Position numbers and translations under genes: made by a program. From Desulfobacterales bacterium (GTDB lineage Bacteria; Desulfobacterota; Desulfobacteria; Desulfobacterales; JAHEIW01): a stretch of 64,000 nt of DNA. Position 1 is the stretch's first letter, and every line of letters begins with the position of its first letter. Positions 9,973 through 18,455 of the stretch are shown here, one piece after another. The stretch covers positions 62,001-126,000 of the forward strand of contig JASJAN010000008.1 in NCBI GenBank assembly GCA_030066985.1, read 5' to 3'. Below the pieces are notes generated by a model that was given only the letters and a program-made list of their open reading frames with translations, was not told the origin of the DNA and made no database searches.

Positions 9973-10908
9973 TTAAAATCCTTTCAGGTATTTTAAGAAT
10001 TCAGAATCAGTTGAAAGGATCAGTGAACTATTTTGCCCCAGGGTTTCGCGGTATATTTCAAGCGTTTGAACAAAAGAGTAGAACTCAGGATCCTTGCCGT
10101 ATGCTTCCGCGTAAATGATCGTTGCTTCAGCATCGGCATCGCCCTTAATTTCCTGGGCTGTTTTAAAAGCCTCGGATTCTATTTCCTGTAAATCCCTTTC
10201 TTTTTCACCCAGAATTTTTTGAGCCTCACCCTTACCCTCAGATCGGAACTTTTCAGCAATCTGGTTTCGCTCAGCAATCATACGCCCATAGACCGATTTT
10301 CTGACCTCCTCCACATAGTTGATACGCTTAATTTTAACATCCACCAGCTCAATGCCAAAAGGTGTCAATTTCGGCTGGGCCTGTTTTAAGATGCCCTGAG
10401 TGATTTCTTGGCGCCCCACTTCGATTTGAAAATAAACCCGAGTTCTACGCACGGAATCATCGAAGCCAACATCCCCGGTATCCAACTCGCGGTTGGAACT
10501 GCGCACAGCCTCTATTAGTTGATGAGAGGTAACAAAATTCCGAACGGCCGGGTCGATAATGTCATTGAGTTTGCCGACGGCGTTAAAGCGGTTGTTGACG
10601 GTCTGAAAGAATTTGATCGGGTCCACTATTTTCCAGCGGGCAAAGGTGTCCACCCAGATAAAGGTTTTATCCAAGGTCGGAATCTGGCCTGGATCGCCAT
10701 CCCACTCCAGCAAGTTTTTATTGAAATAATTGGCGGTCTGAATAAACGGAAGCTTAAATTTTAGACCCGGATCTGTTTTGGGCTCACCCACAATGCGGCC
10801 GAATTGAGTGACAACCACTTGTTCGGTTTCATCGACCGTATAAGCGGCGCCATAAATGATCAAGCCAATGATAGCCACAGGAATCAGAAATATACTTTTG
10901 TTTTTCAT
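9973..10908 (-). CDS. hflC: Membrane protease modulator HflC
   Basis: A 311-residue SPFH/band-7 protein. It has an N-terminal membrane anchor (residues 5-23), the typical VDETEQVVVTQFGRIVGEP strand, and a C-terminal coiled-coil that ends in the HflC-type pattern (YSFVQTLEIYRETL, then SEFLKYLKGF). With HflK it forms a large periplasmic-facing ring in the inner membrane that regulates the FtsH protease. It overlaps the upstream hflK by 4 bases (ATGA), so the two are translationally coupled. The length matches the family. Confidence 0.95.
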   Translation of the reverse strand: MKNKSIFLIPVAIIGLIIYGAAYTVDETEQVVVTQFGRIVGEPKTDPGLKFKLPFIQTANYFNKNLLEWDGDPGQIPTLDKTFIWVDTFARWKIVDPIKFFQTVNNRFNAVGKLNDIIDPAVRNFVTSHQLIEAVRSSNRELDTGDVGFDDSVRRTRVYFQIEVGRQEITQGILKQAQPKLTPFGIELVDVKIKRINYVEEVRKSVYGRMIAERNQIAEKFRSEGKGEAQKILGEKERDLQEIESEAFKTAQEIKGDADAEATIIYAEAYGKDPEFYSFVQTLEIYRETLGQNSSLILSTDSEFLKYLKGF

Positions 10909-11957
10909 TTTTCACCACTGCTTTGCTGTCCGACGTTAAACGATTGCCCCATGTTGAGTAGCGGCAACAGATTTTTTTGATCAGAATCGACGATATACTT
11001 TTTGCCAAGGTTTGGAAATGTTTGTTGGATCGTCTCCAGATACAGCCGTCGCTTGGTAATGTCTTTGGCGTTGACGTACTCATTGTACAGCGCAACAAAT
11101 CGGGCGGCATTTCCCTTGGCGCGGTTCACACGGTTCAAGGCATAGCCTTCAGCAGCCTTGATTGTTCTTTCGGCTTCACCGCGAGCGGCCGGGATGGCCT
11201 TATTGTAGTCTTCTCTGGCCTGATAGATCATTTGTTCTTTTTCCTGTACAGCCTGGTTAACCTCATTAAATGACGGCTGCACTGGCGGGGGGACATTGGT
11301 TTTTTTCATTTCGATGGTCACTATATGGATGCCGGTTTGGGCTTGGTCCAACTCAGCTTGCAACAACCCTTTGGCCTCAACCGCAATTTCGTCCCGTTTG
11401 CTGATAACCTCACTAACACTGCGATCACCTACCACCAGCCGCATAGTAGCCTCGGACATGTCGCGCAATATACGGCGGACATCTCGAACCTTGAACAAAA
11501 AGTCAAACGGATTTTTTACACGGAATTGAACAATCCAGGGCACAATGGCCACATTTAGATCCCCGGTAAGCATCAGCGCTTCACCTGTATTTTCAGTACC
11601 CGTCCTAAATCGAGAGGGCCGCACTTGCGGGGCGGTGGTGGTAAAACCGAATTCTTCTGTTTGGATCTCGCGCACGTTGACTTTGGTGACCTTTTCGATT
11701 CCAAGCGGCAGCTTAAAATTAAGGCCCGGCTGAGTGGTGCGCGTATAGCGACCAAATAGCTGCACCACACCAACTTCGTTTTGCTTGACAGTATAAACCG
11801 ACGTTATGGCCAGGGCGGCAATGATAATGACGATGATCACCAGAGGGCCGCCCGGGAATTTGACTTTTTTGATCTTTTCAACAAATTCATCCATCTGCGG
11901 CGGCACGCCGCCTCGGCCCTGTTGCTGCTGTTTTAGTTTTTCCCAATCCCAACTCAT
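10905..11957 (-). CDS. hflK: Membrane protease modulator HflK
   Basis: A 350-residue partner of HflC. A Gln/Gly-rich cytosolic N-terminus (MSWDWEKLKQQQQGRGG) precedes one transmembrane helix (about residues 37-55) and a band-7 domain (KQNEVGVVQLFGRYTRTTQPGL onward). A long coiled-coil (about 230-300) carries the family-typical YNKAIPAARGEAER segment. It is the first gene of hflK-hflC, with AAAGGA spaced correctly before its ATG. The 5' region (11958-12327) is shared with a divergent DUF721 gene. Confidence 0.95.
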   Translation of the reverse strand: MSWDWEKLKQQQQGRGGVPPQMDEFVEKIKKVKFPGGPLVIIVIIIAALAITSVYTVKQNEVGVVQLFGRYTRTTQPGLNFKLPLGIEKVTKVNVREIQTEEFGFTTTAPQVRPSRFRTGTENTGEALMLTGDLNVAIVPWIVQFRVKNPFDFLFKVRDVRRILRDMSEATMRLVVGDRSVSEVISKRDEIAVEAKGLLQAELDQAQTGIHIVTIEMKKTNVPPPVQPSFNEVNQAVQEKEQMIYQAREDYNKAIPAARGEAERTIKAAEGYALNRVNRAKGNAARFVALYNEYVNAKDITKRRLYLETIQQTFPNLGKKYIVDSDQKNLLPLLNMGQSFNVGQQSSGEK

Positions 11958-12327
11958 ATGATTGTTCCTTTGCTAAATTTGTCTGGCATAAGACAGCACT
12001 CACTATAACTTGTATCGAAAAACAGTTTTAGGTGACTGCGACCTTATGCCGGTTTGTGATTTCTTCTCTGGCAAGGAAACGGTTGCAAATTCTAAAAATT
12101 CTTAGATAAAATAAGTTACCCGGTCAATCAAGTCAAGCAAAAAGCAATCAGAAGAGTACAGCTGCTGCGAAGATAAATTTTGTACTTTACTCAACAAATG
12201 TGGAATTTAATGGCACTCGGCAATCATTGATCCGGAAGGGGTCGGTCGATAGGGCAACCGGCTAATCCGTATTGCGGCTTTGTTTGGGGTTCAACAATGG
12301 TCAAAATTTTGCTATAGTTTGGCCACG
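11958..12327. other. 370-base divergent intergenic region, hflK / DUF721 gene
   Basis: It separates divergent hflK and the DUF721 gene and must hold both promoters. I see no convincing -35/-10 pair, hairpin or small ORF. The in-frame upstream extension of the DUF721 gene (TTG at 12280) lacks a ribosome site. Confidence 0.4.
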
Positions 12328-12645
12328 ATGAACGACAAAGATAAGCGAACTGATCCTGTTCATATCGCAAATATCCTTGAAAATGTCTTAAGTGCCTACC
12401 GCAGCGAAGCTGATTCCGGGCTTAAGGCAGTTTGGCGGCTGTGGGATGCGGCGGTGGGGGAAGCGATTGCCCAAAATGCCCGTCCGGCAGCTTTTAAAGG
12501 CGACCTTCTGATTGTGCATGTCAACAACTCGACCTGGGTCCACCAGCTACAATTCTTGAAAAAGGACATCATCGCCGCCCTCAATGCAGCACTGGAACAA
12601 CCACTACTGGTGGACATCAAATTCAAAATCGGACCTATAAAATAA
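12328..12645 (+). CDS. DUF721 / DciA-like protein
   Basis: A 105-residue protein of the DUF721 family, whose better-studied members (DciA) load or activate the replicative helicase DnaB in bacteria lacking DnaC. The typical features are present: W-x-x-A-V-G-x-x-I-A-x-x-A-R-P (near 40-60), then a strand L-L-I-V-H-V-N-N-S-T-W-V-H-Q-L and a C-terminal L-V-x-x-I-K-F-K-I-G. The ATG at 12328 is preferred to an in-frame TTG at 12280. It is shorter than proteobacterial DciA, so a DciA role is inferred. Confidence 0.8.
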   Translation: MNDKDKRTDPVHIANILENVLSAYRSEADSGLKAVWRLWDAAVGEAIAQNARPAAFKGDLLIVHVNNSTWVHQLQFLKKDIIAALNAALEQPLLVDIKFKIGPIK

Positions 12646-12861
12646 ATCAAAACAGACATTTGTTCAGGTGATGTTGGTTTCAGGGCTCAAAGAACAGAAG
12701 ATGCCAAGATGGCTCCTGGCTGCTGATCACGACTCTGTTGCCCTTGGCCACGAGCTCGGGCCGAAGGGCTTGTCGCAGGCTGGCTTCTGGCGAGCAGCCA
12801 GCAGCGAGAAACCAGCGGCCAGTAAACCCGAAACCCGATCGAATTTACCTTAGTTAAGACG
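12646..12861 (+). repeat. Word-like low-complexity spacer
   Basis: The gap contains loosely repeated near-words (CTGGCTGCTG, GCTGGCTTCTGG, CAGCCAGCAGC, and AAACCCGAAACCC near the end), with inverted partial matches between 12714-12725 and 12797-12806. It is similar in style to the other intergenic cassettes in this window. No gene is seen in it. Confidence 0.4.
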
Positions 12862-13584
12862 ATGCCCAAGCTAACCGAAGATACGTTTTTTAACGGCAAA
12901 CTGCTCATAGAGCAAGACCCCCGGGGGTATCGATTTTCGATTGACGCTATTTTGCTCGCTTCTCATGCCAGGCCGCGTGCAGATGAGCGTGTCCTCGATC
13001 TGGGAACCGGTTGTGGTATTGTTCCTCTGATTTTAGCGTATCGTCACCCGGATATTACCGCTTTTGGCGTTGAAATTCAGCCAGAGTTGGCCCGCATGGC
13101 CGTTTCGAATGTCAACGCCAACCAGCTGCAAAATCGAATTACAATTCTATGCAATGATATGCGGGAATTAAAACCAGACATGCTGGGCGGGCCGGTGGAC
13201 CTGGTGGTCTGTAATCCGCCCTACCATAAACCGAACGCCGGTCGGTTAAATCCAAATCGGCAGCGCGCCATTGCGCGACACGAATTAAAAGTTAACCTGG
13301 ATGTCGTACTGCAAACAGTCAAACGCATCCTGCGGACCGCAGGTCGTTTTGTGACCATCTATACAGCAGATCGCACAACCGAGTTGTTGGTGCAAATGCG
13401 GTCACAAGGGATTGAGCCAAAGTCGATGCGGTTGATTCATGGAGAGTTATCGGCTGAAGCAAAGCTTATTTTGGTTGCCGGGACCAAAGGTGCTCAACCC
13501 GGCACCCGACTTGAGGCGCCCTTGATTCTTTACGAGTCGAACGGGGAATATACCCAGGAAGTGCAGGCTATGTTCATGCCTTGA
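12862..13584 (+). CDS. TrmN6-like tRNA1(Val) adenine-N6 methyltransferase
   Basis: A 240-residue class I SAM methyltransferase. SAM-binding motif I is VLDLGTGCGIVPLIL (about residues 47-61), the acidic strand is GVEIQPELA, and the catalytic motif is NPPYHKPNAGR (about 118-128). The NPPY motif and overall pattern match the TrmN6/YfiC group, which methylates A37 of tRNA1(Val). The Lys- and Asn-rich loop after NPPY fits this group better than HemK/PrmC. No strong ribosome site precedes the ATG. Two tRNA-Ser genes follow directly. The substrate is inferred from family. Confidence 0.82.
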   Translation: MPKLTEDTFFNGKLLIEQDPRGYRFSIDAILLASHARPRADERVLDLGTGCGIVPLILAYRHPDITAFGVEIQPELARMAVSNVNANQLQNRITILCNDMRELKPDMLGGPVDLVVCNPPYHKPNAGRLNPNRQRAIARHELKVNLDVVLQTVKRILRTAGRFVTIYTADRTTELLVQMRSQGIEPKSMRLIHGELSAEAKLILVAGTKGAQPGTRLEAPLILYESNGEYTQEVQAMFMP

Positions 13585-13643
13585 CAGTCTGTTTTAAAGA
13601 GGTTATTCAGTACTTTTTATGTTTTGATAAACCTTTTCAGGTC

Positions 13644-13735
13644 GGAAGGGTGGCCGAGCGGTTTAAGGCGGCGGCCTCGAAAGCCGTTGAGGGTCTTGTG
13701 GCCCTCCGTGAGTTCGAATCTCACCCCTTCCGCCA
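13644..13735 (+). tRNA. tRNA-Ser (anticodon CGA)
   Basis: A complete 92-base class II tRNA. The acceptor is GGAAGGG with CCCTTCC, discriminator G, and encoded CCA at 13733-13735. The anticodon stem is GCGGC/GCCGT with loop CTCGAAA, reading codon UCG. A long variable arm (about 13687-13708) is typical of serine tRNA, and the T loop is TTCGAAT. Confidence 0.97.
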
Positions 13736-13740
13736 GCTTC

Positions 13741-13833
13741 GTTATTTGTTAATGGTTATTGGTTTTTCGTTAGCCTAAAAAATAGAATATACGGTTTCGT
13801 TCCCAATAACCAATAACCAGTAACCAATAACTT
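13741..13833. repeat. GGTTATTG-type inverted word cassette (copy 1)
   Basis: Left arm 13741-13772 is built of GTTATTTGTTAATGGTTATTGG-like words. Right arm 13803-13833 is built of CCAATAACC units in the complementary sense. The ~30-base centre is unrelated. Together they can fold as a long imperfect hairpin between the two tRNA-Ser genes. The same words recur at 31520-31606 and 32243-32357. Confidence 0.75.
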
Positions 13834-13843
13834 GTTAAAATGC

Positions 13844-13937
13844 GGAGAGATGTCCGAGCTGGCTGAAGGAGCACGACTGGAAATCGTGTGTGCTGTCAAA
13901 AGCGGCACCGAGGGTTCGAATCCCTCTCTCTCCGCCA
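13844..13937 (+). tRNA. tRNA-Ser (anticodon GGA)
   Basis: A complete 94-base class II tRNA. The acceptor is GGAGAGA with TCTCTCC, discriminator G, and encoded CCA at 13935-13937. The anticodon arm is CACGA-CTGGAAA-TCGTG with anticodon GGA (codons UCC/UCU). It has a long variable arm and T loop TTCGAAT. It lies 108 bases after the tRNA-Ser(CGA). Confidence 0.97.
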
Positions 13938-14019
13938 TTTTAGTTTACGAAGCCAATTGGGGCGAAATTCATTCAAGATAATTGTTTCAGATATTATCGT
14001 CTCAGATGTCAATCAACTG

Positions 14020-14211
14020 GTTCAAATGTTCAGCGTTCAAAGGTTCAGAGGTTAAATAACAGAAGACAGAGGCCATAGGTCAGAAGACGGAGAACATAGA
14101 ACAAAAAAATGCCCCTATGTTCATTTTTGACTCTTGCATCTAACAACTGTTTGCTGTCACCTATCAACACAGAACCCAGAACGGGGAACCCTGAACCTTG
14201 GAACCTTAAAC
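14020..14211. repeat. GGTTCAGAGG-type inverted word cassette before dnaX
   Basis: The left part (14020-14057) has GGTTCAAATGTTCAGCG and AAAGGTTCAGAGGTT. The right part (14171-14211) has GAACCC, GAACCCTGAACC and TTGGAACCTT in the complementary sense. The middle has direct near-repeats (CAGAAGACAGAGG, TCAGAAGACGGAG). It fills the gap between tRNA-Ser(GGA) and dnaX. No SRP RNA is seen here, although ffs often sits at this place in other bacteria. Confidence 0.6.
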
Positions 14212-14223
14212 AGGCACTTCACG

Positions 14224-15900
14224 ATGTCCTATCTTGTTCTGGCGCGCAAATATCGTCCCCAGGCATTCGACCAGGTTGTCGAGCAGGACCATGTGACCCG
14301 CACACTGAGCAATGCGATCTCATCTGATCGGGTTGCCCATGCCGTGCTTTTTTCCGGACCGCGGGGGACCGGCAAGACCACCGCCGCCCGGATACTGGCC
14401 AAAGCAATGAACTGTCAGTCCGGCTCGCGTCCCATCCCCTGCAACGAATGCCGATCATGTGGTGAAATCACATCCGGCAATGCGGTGGACGTTTTCGAAA
14501 TTGACGGGGCCTCCAATAACAGCGTCGATCAGATCAGAGAACTGCGGGACCATATCAAGTATATGCCCGCCCACAGCACGTATAAAATTTATATAATTGA
14601 TGAGGTCCACATGCTCAGCATGCAGGCCTTCAACGCCCTACTCAAGACCTTAGAAGAACCGCCGTCTCACGTCATGTTCATATTTGCCACGACTGAGCCG
14701 CAAAAAATCCCGACAACCATTTTATCGCGCTGCCAGCGCCATGATTTTAAGCGCATCAGTTTAAAAGCCATCATTGCTCATATGAAAACCATATGCCAAC
14801 AGGAACATTTTCAGATACCGGAAGAGAGCTTGGTGCTGATTGCGCGCGAAGCCACGGGTAGCATGCGGGATGCGCTGAGCCTGCTAGACCAGGTGATATC
14901 TTGCTTTAAAGGCGCGGTCGACCACGGACAGGTATTGGATATATTGGGTGTTATGGATCGGAAATTTGTTTTCGATTTAAGCACCACCATTCTGCAGGGA
15001 GATATCGGTGCTATTCTAAACACTCTTGATGACTGTTACAGCCGGGGTCATGATCTTAAAAAGTTATACGAGGAGGTCCTCGAGCATTTCCGACATTTGT
15101 TGATCGTTAAAATGGGGCAAAATGTCGCAAAGCTGGTTGATCTTCCCAGCGCTGAAATCGAACAAATGGTTGCCCAGACAGAAACGGTAACCGCTGCTGG
15201 TTTAAACCAGGTGCTGGATGATCTTTTCCGAGAGCAAGCGTCTATCCGGCTTGCCACCGATACCAAACTGGCCTTTGAAATGGCCGTCATCCGAATCGTT
15301 CAAATGAGACCGGCTTTGCCGATAGATGAACTGATTGATAAGCTAGATAACCTCAGACAGGAAGTTTACAAAACGGCTGACGACCGGCGTCCGGCTCAGC
15401 AATCAGCTGAAGGCAGCAGATCACATTCCAACAAGCAGCGACCAGGTGACCCGGATGCGATGGCAGGACCGCAGGCGCATCAGGCCGTGCCAGAACCGCC
15501 AGAGGCCATTGCGCAACCTGCATCAGATCTTAAAACAACCTGGCGTCAACTCTATGATATTGTGTGCAAAGAAAATCCTTCTTTGGGGGCAAATTTGGCA
15601 AAATGCCGCTTAAAACAGGTGTCTGACGATGCCATCGAAATAGAGGTCTTTGACAATGGCTTTACTCTAAACATGCTCAAACGCGACAAAAACAAGGCGC
15701 TTTTGAAGAAGATTTGCACTGATTATTTTGGCACTGAAAAAAAAGTGGCATTAACTGCCTCTGCTGAATCTGAAGCGCAAAGCCCAAAAAAAAAATCCCA
15801 AAATGAGCAGCGCCAGAAGCAAAAGGCATTAAGCCATCCACTGGTAGCAGACGCCATTGAAATTTTTAATGGTAAGCTGATCGATATAAAAATACGGTAA
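14224..15900 (+). CDS. dnaX: DNA polymerase III gamma/tau subunit
   Basis: A 558-residue clamp-loader ATPase. It begins MSYLVLARKYRPQAFDQVV, the family signature, then Walker A GPRGTGKTTAARILA (about 45-59), a four-cysteine zinc site (C-x8-C-x2-C pattern in CNECRSC), Walker B IYIIDEVHMLS, and SRC sensor 1 (TILSRCQRHDF). The C-terminal half is tau-like with a Pro/Gln-rich linker and a Lys-rich end. An in-frame extension to 14134 lies in the repeat cassette and is not coding. It is the first gene of dnaX-ybaB-recR. An AAAAAAAAA run near 15787 is a possible slippage site, but its position near the C-terminus makes a gamma product there unlikely. Confidence 0.96.
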   Translation: MSYLVLARKYRPQAFDQVVEQDHVTRTLSNAISSDRVAHAVLFSGPRGTGKTTAARILAKAMNCQSGSRPIPCNECRSCGEITSGNAVDVFEIDGASNNSVDQIRELRDHIKYMPAHSTYKIYIIDEVHMLSMQAFNALLKTLEEPPSHVMFIFATTEPQKIPTTILSRCQRHDFKRISLKAIIAHMKTICQQEHFQIPEESLVLIAREATGSMRDALSLLDQVISCFKGAVDHGQVLDILGVMDRKFVFDLSTTILQGDIGAILNTLDDCYSRGHDLKKLYEEVLEHFRHLLIVKMGQNVAKLVDLPSAEIEQMVAQTETVTAAGLNQVLDDLFREQASIRLATDTKLAFEMAVIRIVQMRPALPIDELIDKLDNLRQEVYKTADDRRPAQQSAEGSRSHSNKQRPGDPDAMAGPQAHQAVPEPPEAIAQPASDLKTTWRQLYDIVCKENPSLGANLAKCRLKQVSDDAIEIEVFDNGFTLNMLKRDKNKALLKKICTDYFGTEKKVALTASAESEAQSPKKKSQNEQRQKQKALSHPLVADAIEIFNGKLIDIKIR

Positions 15901-16161
15901 GTCAAATTTTTAAAAATTATCAAAAAAAACATTGCTGTAGCCGGATAATTTTTTCTACAATTCCGTTAACTGCGTATCCTAAATGGATAGGCGTACAGCA
16001 ACGAATTTAAACCCAGTACACCCGCACCGGTTTTGATCCTGGCATACTGCTGTTTTTGTGCGGATGCCCCAAAAATCTTTCTGTTGCTTTAGGATCGACG
16101 GTGATCGGGATCCGAATGAAAAAAATCGCTGATCGTGTATCAGGCATTAGGAGGTAACGTG

Positions 16162-16473
16162 ATGAAAGGTATGGGCAATATGATGAAGCAGGCCCAAAAG
16201 CTTCAATCGCAGATGATGAAGCTGCAGGATGAGATGGCCGAAAAGACCTTAGAGACCACTGCTGGAGGCGGTATGGTGAAAGTTGTTGCCAACGGCAAAC
16301 AGCAAATTGTATCTATCCAGATCGAAAAAGAGGTCGTTGACCCAGAAGATGTCGAGATGCTGCAGGACCTGGTATTAGCCGCTGTTAACGAGGCGTTGGC
16401 CAAATCCCAGGAAATGGTAGCTGCAGAAATGAGCAAATTAACCGGTGGCTTGAACATACCGGGAATTATGTAA
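16162..16473 (+). CDS. YbaB/EbfC nucleoid-associated protein
   Basis: A 103-residue member of the YbaB/EbfC family, small dimeric DNA-binding proteins that almost always sit between dnaX and recR, as here. It starts with a Met/Gln-rich helix ([20 protein letters not shown]), then the family's G-G-G-M-V-K-V-V-x-N-G strand and an end-helix A-A-V-N-E-A. The ATG at 16162 has AGGAGG seven bases upstream. An in-frame ATG at 16135 lacks one, so it is not used. Confidence 0.95.
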   Translation: MKGMGNMMKQAQKLQSQMMKLQDEMAEKTLETTAGGGMVKVVANGKQQIVSIQIEKEVVDPEDVEMLQDLVLAAVNEALAKSQEMVAAEMSKLTGGLNIPGIM

Positions 16474-16489
16474 TGCGGGCGCACATATC

Positions 16490-16551
16490 GAGAGCCGTGT
16501 TGCGAGTGCTCTCGATCCAAGTCGCAACGCGTAACCCGCACTGTGCGTGCC
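16490..16551. repeat. GCGGGTT/CGCAAC-type inverted words between ybaB and recR
   Basis: GCACATATCGAGAGCCGTGT, TTGCGAGTGCTCTCGAT and GTCGCAACGCGTAACCCGCAC form short inverted matches. CGAGAG pairs with CTCTCG, and TTGCGA pairs with TCGCAA. The words resemble the cassette at 33428-33559. Confidence 0.5.
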
Positions 16552-16627
16552 CAGACGCTGGCTTTTGATATAAGCCAGGTTAGATGGCAACAAACAGCAA
16601 CATCTTTTCAAAAGGTGAACGCAATAT

Positions 16628-17227
16628 ATGAGTCATTACCCGCCTTCGATCATCAATCTCATCCAGCGTATCGCCAAATTGCCTGGAATTGGAGAAAAAA
16701 CCGCCGAACGGTTGGCCATGCACATCCTGCGCTCGCCCCGCACGGAAGTTGAAAAACTCTCCAACAGTATCACTACGGCCAAAAATAAAATTCGCTTGTG
16801 CAAACAATGCTTTGGTCTCAGTGACGATGATATCTGTCAAATCTGTTCAAATCCTGCCAGGGATGCCGCTATCCTATGTGTGGTTGAACAGCCGGCCGAC
16901 ATGGTGGCCATGGAAAAATCAGGCGCATTTAATGGGCGCTATCATATTTTGGCGGGCGTGCTGTCTCCGATGAACGGCATCGGGCCTGAAGATATTCGCT
17001 TGGGCGAATTGATTGCCAAAATTGAAGGCGGACAGGTCAAAGAAGTGGTGCTGGCCACCAGTACCACCGTTGAAGGTGAAGCCACGGCTGCTTATATCAA
17101 AGAGCGCCTGGTAACTTATGCCATAAAGGTAACTCGAATTGCCTCCGGAGTGCCGATTGGCGGCGACCTGAAATATGTGGATCAGGTGACCCTTAGAAAA
17201 GCGATGGAGAAGCGCCATGACATCTGA
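16628..17227 (+). CDS. recR: Recombination protein RecR
   Basis: A 199-residue recombination mediator acting with RecF and RecO at gaps. The order is helix-hairpin-helix (IQRIAKLPGIGEKTAERLA, residues 11-29), a four-cysteine zinc finger (CKQC at 57-60, CQIC at 69-72), and a Toprim domain (ILCVVEQPADMVAMEKSG). The C-terminal Walker-like region ends RIASGVPIGGDLKYVDQVTL. The length is normal. It is downstream of ybaB and overlaps the next gene by 11 bases. Confidence 0.97.
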   Translation: MSHYPPSIINLIQRIAKLPGIGEKTAERLAMHILRSPRTEVEKLSNSITTAKNKIRLCKQCFGLSDDDICQICSNPARDAAILCVVEQPADMVAMEKSGAFNGRYHILAGVLSPMNGIGPEDIRLGELIAKIEGGQVKEVVLATSTTVEGEATAAYIKERLVTYAIKVTRIASGVPIGGDLKYVDQVTLRKAMEKRHDI

Positions 17228-17621
17228 TGAGCTGACCCCCGATGATATTTTCGATTGTCAGCGCTGTGGCGATTGCTGCAAAGGATATGGCGGCACCTAC
17301 CTTACTGAAGCAGATATTGATCGTATCTGTCGATATCTGGGTATAAATCCTGAGCGGTTTATAAAGGATGCCTGCCAGTTATCCGGAGGACAACCCGTCA
17401 TCGCGCAGGCTGAAAATGGCTATTGTATCTTGTGGGACCAGCAGTGCACGATTCATCCGGTGAAACCCCAAATGTGCCGGCGCTGGCCGTTTATCGAAAG
17501 TATACGTATTGATGCCGGAAACTGGCATGCCATGGCGTCCACTTGTCCCGGTATGCGTGTCGATGTCAGCGATGATCAGATTCATAAATGCATCGATGCC
17601 GTTATAAAAAAATCTCCTTGA
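17217..17621 (+). CDS. YkgJ-family cysteine-cluster protein
   Basis: A 134-residue protein with the zinc- or iron-chelating cysteine pattern of the YkgJ/UPF0153 family: CQRCGDCC-K-G (residues 14-22), then C-I-L-W-D, C-T-I-H-P and P-x-x-C-R-R-W-P (about 82-100). The metal and substrate are not known for most members. Its ATG lies within the end of recR (11-base overlap), so it is translationally coupled to recR. murI follows 13 bases later. Confidence 0.85.
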   Translation: MTSDELTPDDIFDCQRCGDCCKGYGGTYLTEADIDRICRYLGINPERFIKDACQLSGGQPVIAQAENGYCILWDQQCTIHPVKPQMCRRWPFIESIRIDAGNWHAMASTCPGMRVDVSDDQIHKCIDAVIKKSP

Positions 17622-17634
17622 ATGTCCCTTCATT

Positions 17635-18420
17635 ATGATTGGCATATTTGATTCAGGTGTCGGTGGCTTAACCGTTGTCAAGGCCATCCTGGATAAAATT
17701 CCGGGATATGATATCGTTTATTTTGGCGATACCGCCCATACACCTTATGGCACCAAGAGTGCTGAAACGGTGATCGGCTATACCATTAGCAACATAGAAT
17801 TCCTTTTGCGCCAGGGCGCCAAGATTGTCGTCATTGCCTGCAATACCGCATCCAGTGTTGCCACTGCGCAAGTACTCGAACAATTTAAAGTGCCCATTTT
17901 CGAAGTCATCACGCCTGCCGTCACAAAAGCCCTTGACGCATCGGCAAATCAGACGTTTGGCATCATTGGCACCCGCGCAACGATCACCAGTGGCGTCTAT
18001 GAAAAGAAAATCATCAAAAACCAGCCCAAGGCCCGGATCTATTCCGTTGCCTGCCCATTGCTGGTCCCTTTGGTCGAAGAGGGGTGGCTTAGTAAACGCG
18101 AGACGGCGATGATCGTCAAAAAATACCTGCAACCGCTTAAAACCCGGCAGATTGACACGTTGATTCTAGGCTGTACGCACTATCCACTTCTTAAAGATGT
18201 CATTCAGCGTAAAATCGGCAAACACGTTCAATTAATCGATTCTTCAATCTGCATTTCTCAGAGCCTTCAACGATTTTTAGCGGATCATCACGATATCGAT
18301 CAACAACTGGGCCGAAACGGCAACTTGTTACTTTTCGTATCTGATGTAACCGAGCAATTTAAAAAAATAGCCCAAATGACATTGAAAACCCGCATCACCT
18401 TTGAATGCGTCAGATTATAG
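17635..18420 (+). CDS. murI: Glutamate racemase
   Basis: A 261-residue enzyme converting L- to D-glutamate for peptidoglycan. The N-terminal motif GIFDSGVGGLTV, YFGDTAHTPYG, and both catalytic cysteines are visible: ACNTAS (about residue 66) and LGCTHYPLL (about 178). The length is normal. It starts 13 bases after the cysteine-cluster gene. Confidence 0.96.
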   Translation: MIGIFDSGVGGLTVVKAILDKIPGYDIVYFGDTAHTPYGTKSAETVIGYTISNIEFLLRQGAKIVVIACNTASSVATAQVLEQFKVPIFEVITPAVTKALDASANQTFGIIGTRATITSGVYEKKIIKNQPKARIYSVACPLLVPLVEEGWLSKRETAMIVKKYLQPLKTRQIDTLILGCTHYPLLKDVIQRKIGKHVQLIDSSICISQSLQRFLADHHDIDQQLGRNGNLLLFVSDVTEQFKKIAQMTLKTRITFECVRL

Positions 18421-18455
18421 CGTTTCTGACGCAGTATAGATCTAAAAGAGCGCCA

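Noticed and set aside
13741-13833. CRISPR array
   Set aside because: The repeats are short, degenerate and inverted around a centre, without spacers of constant length and without cas genes.
13938-14223. SRP RNA (ffs) between tRNA-Ser and dnaX
   Set aside because: This is a frequent position for ffs, but the conserved GGAAGG...AGCAGCC core is absent; the region is word-like repeats.
15780-15800. Programmed frameshift in dnaX at the A run
   Set aside because: The A run lies close to the C-terminus, so slippage there would not give a gamma-like short product; no stimulatory hairpin is evident.
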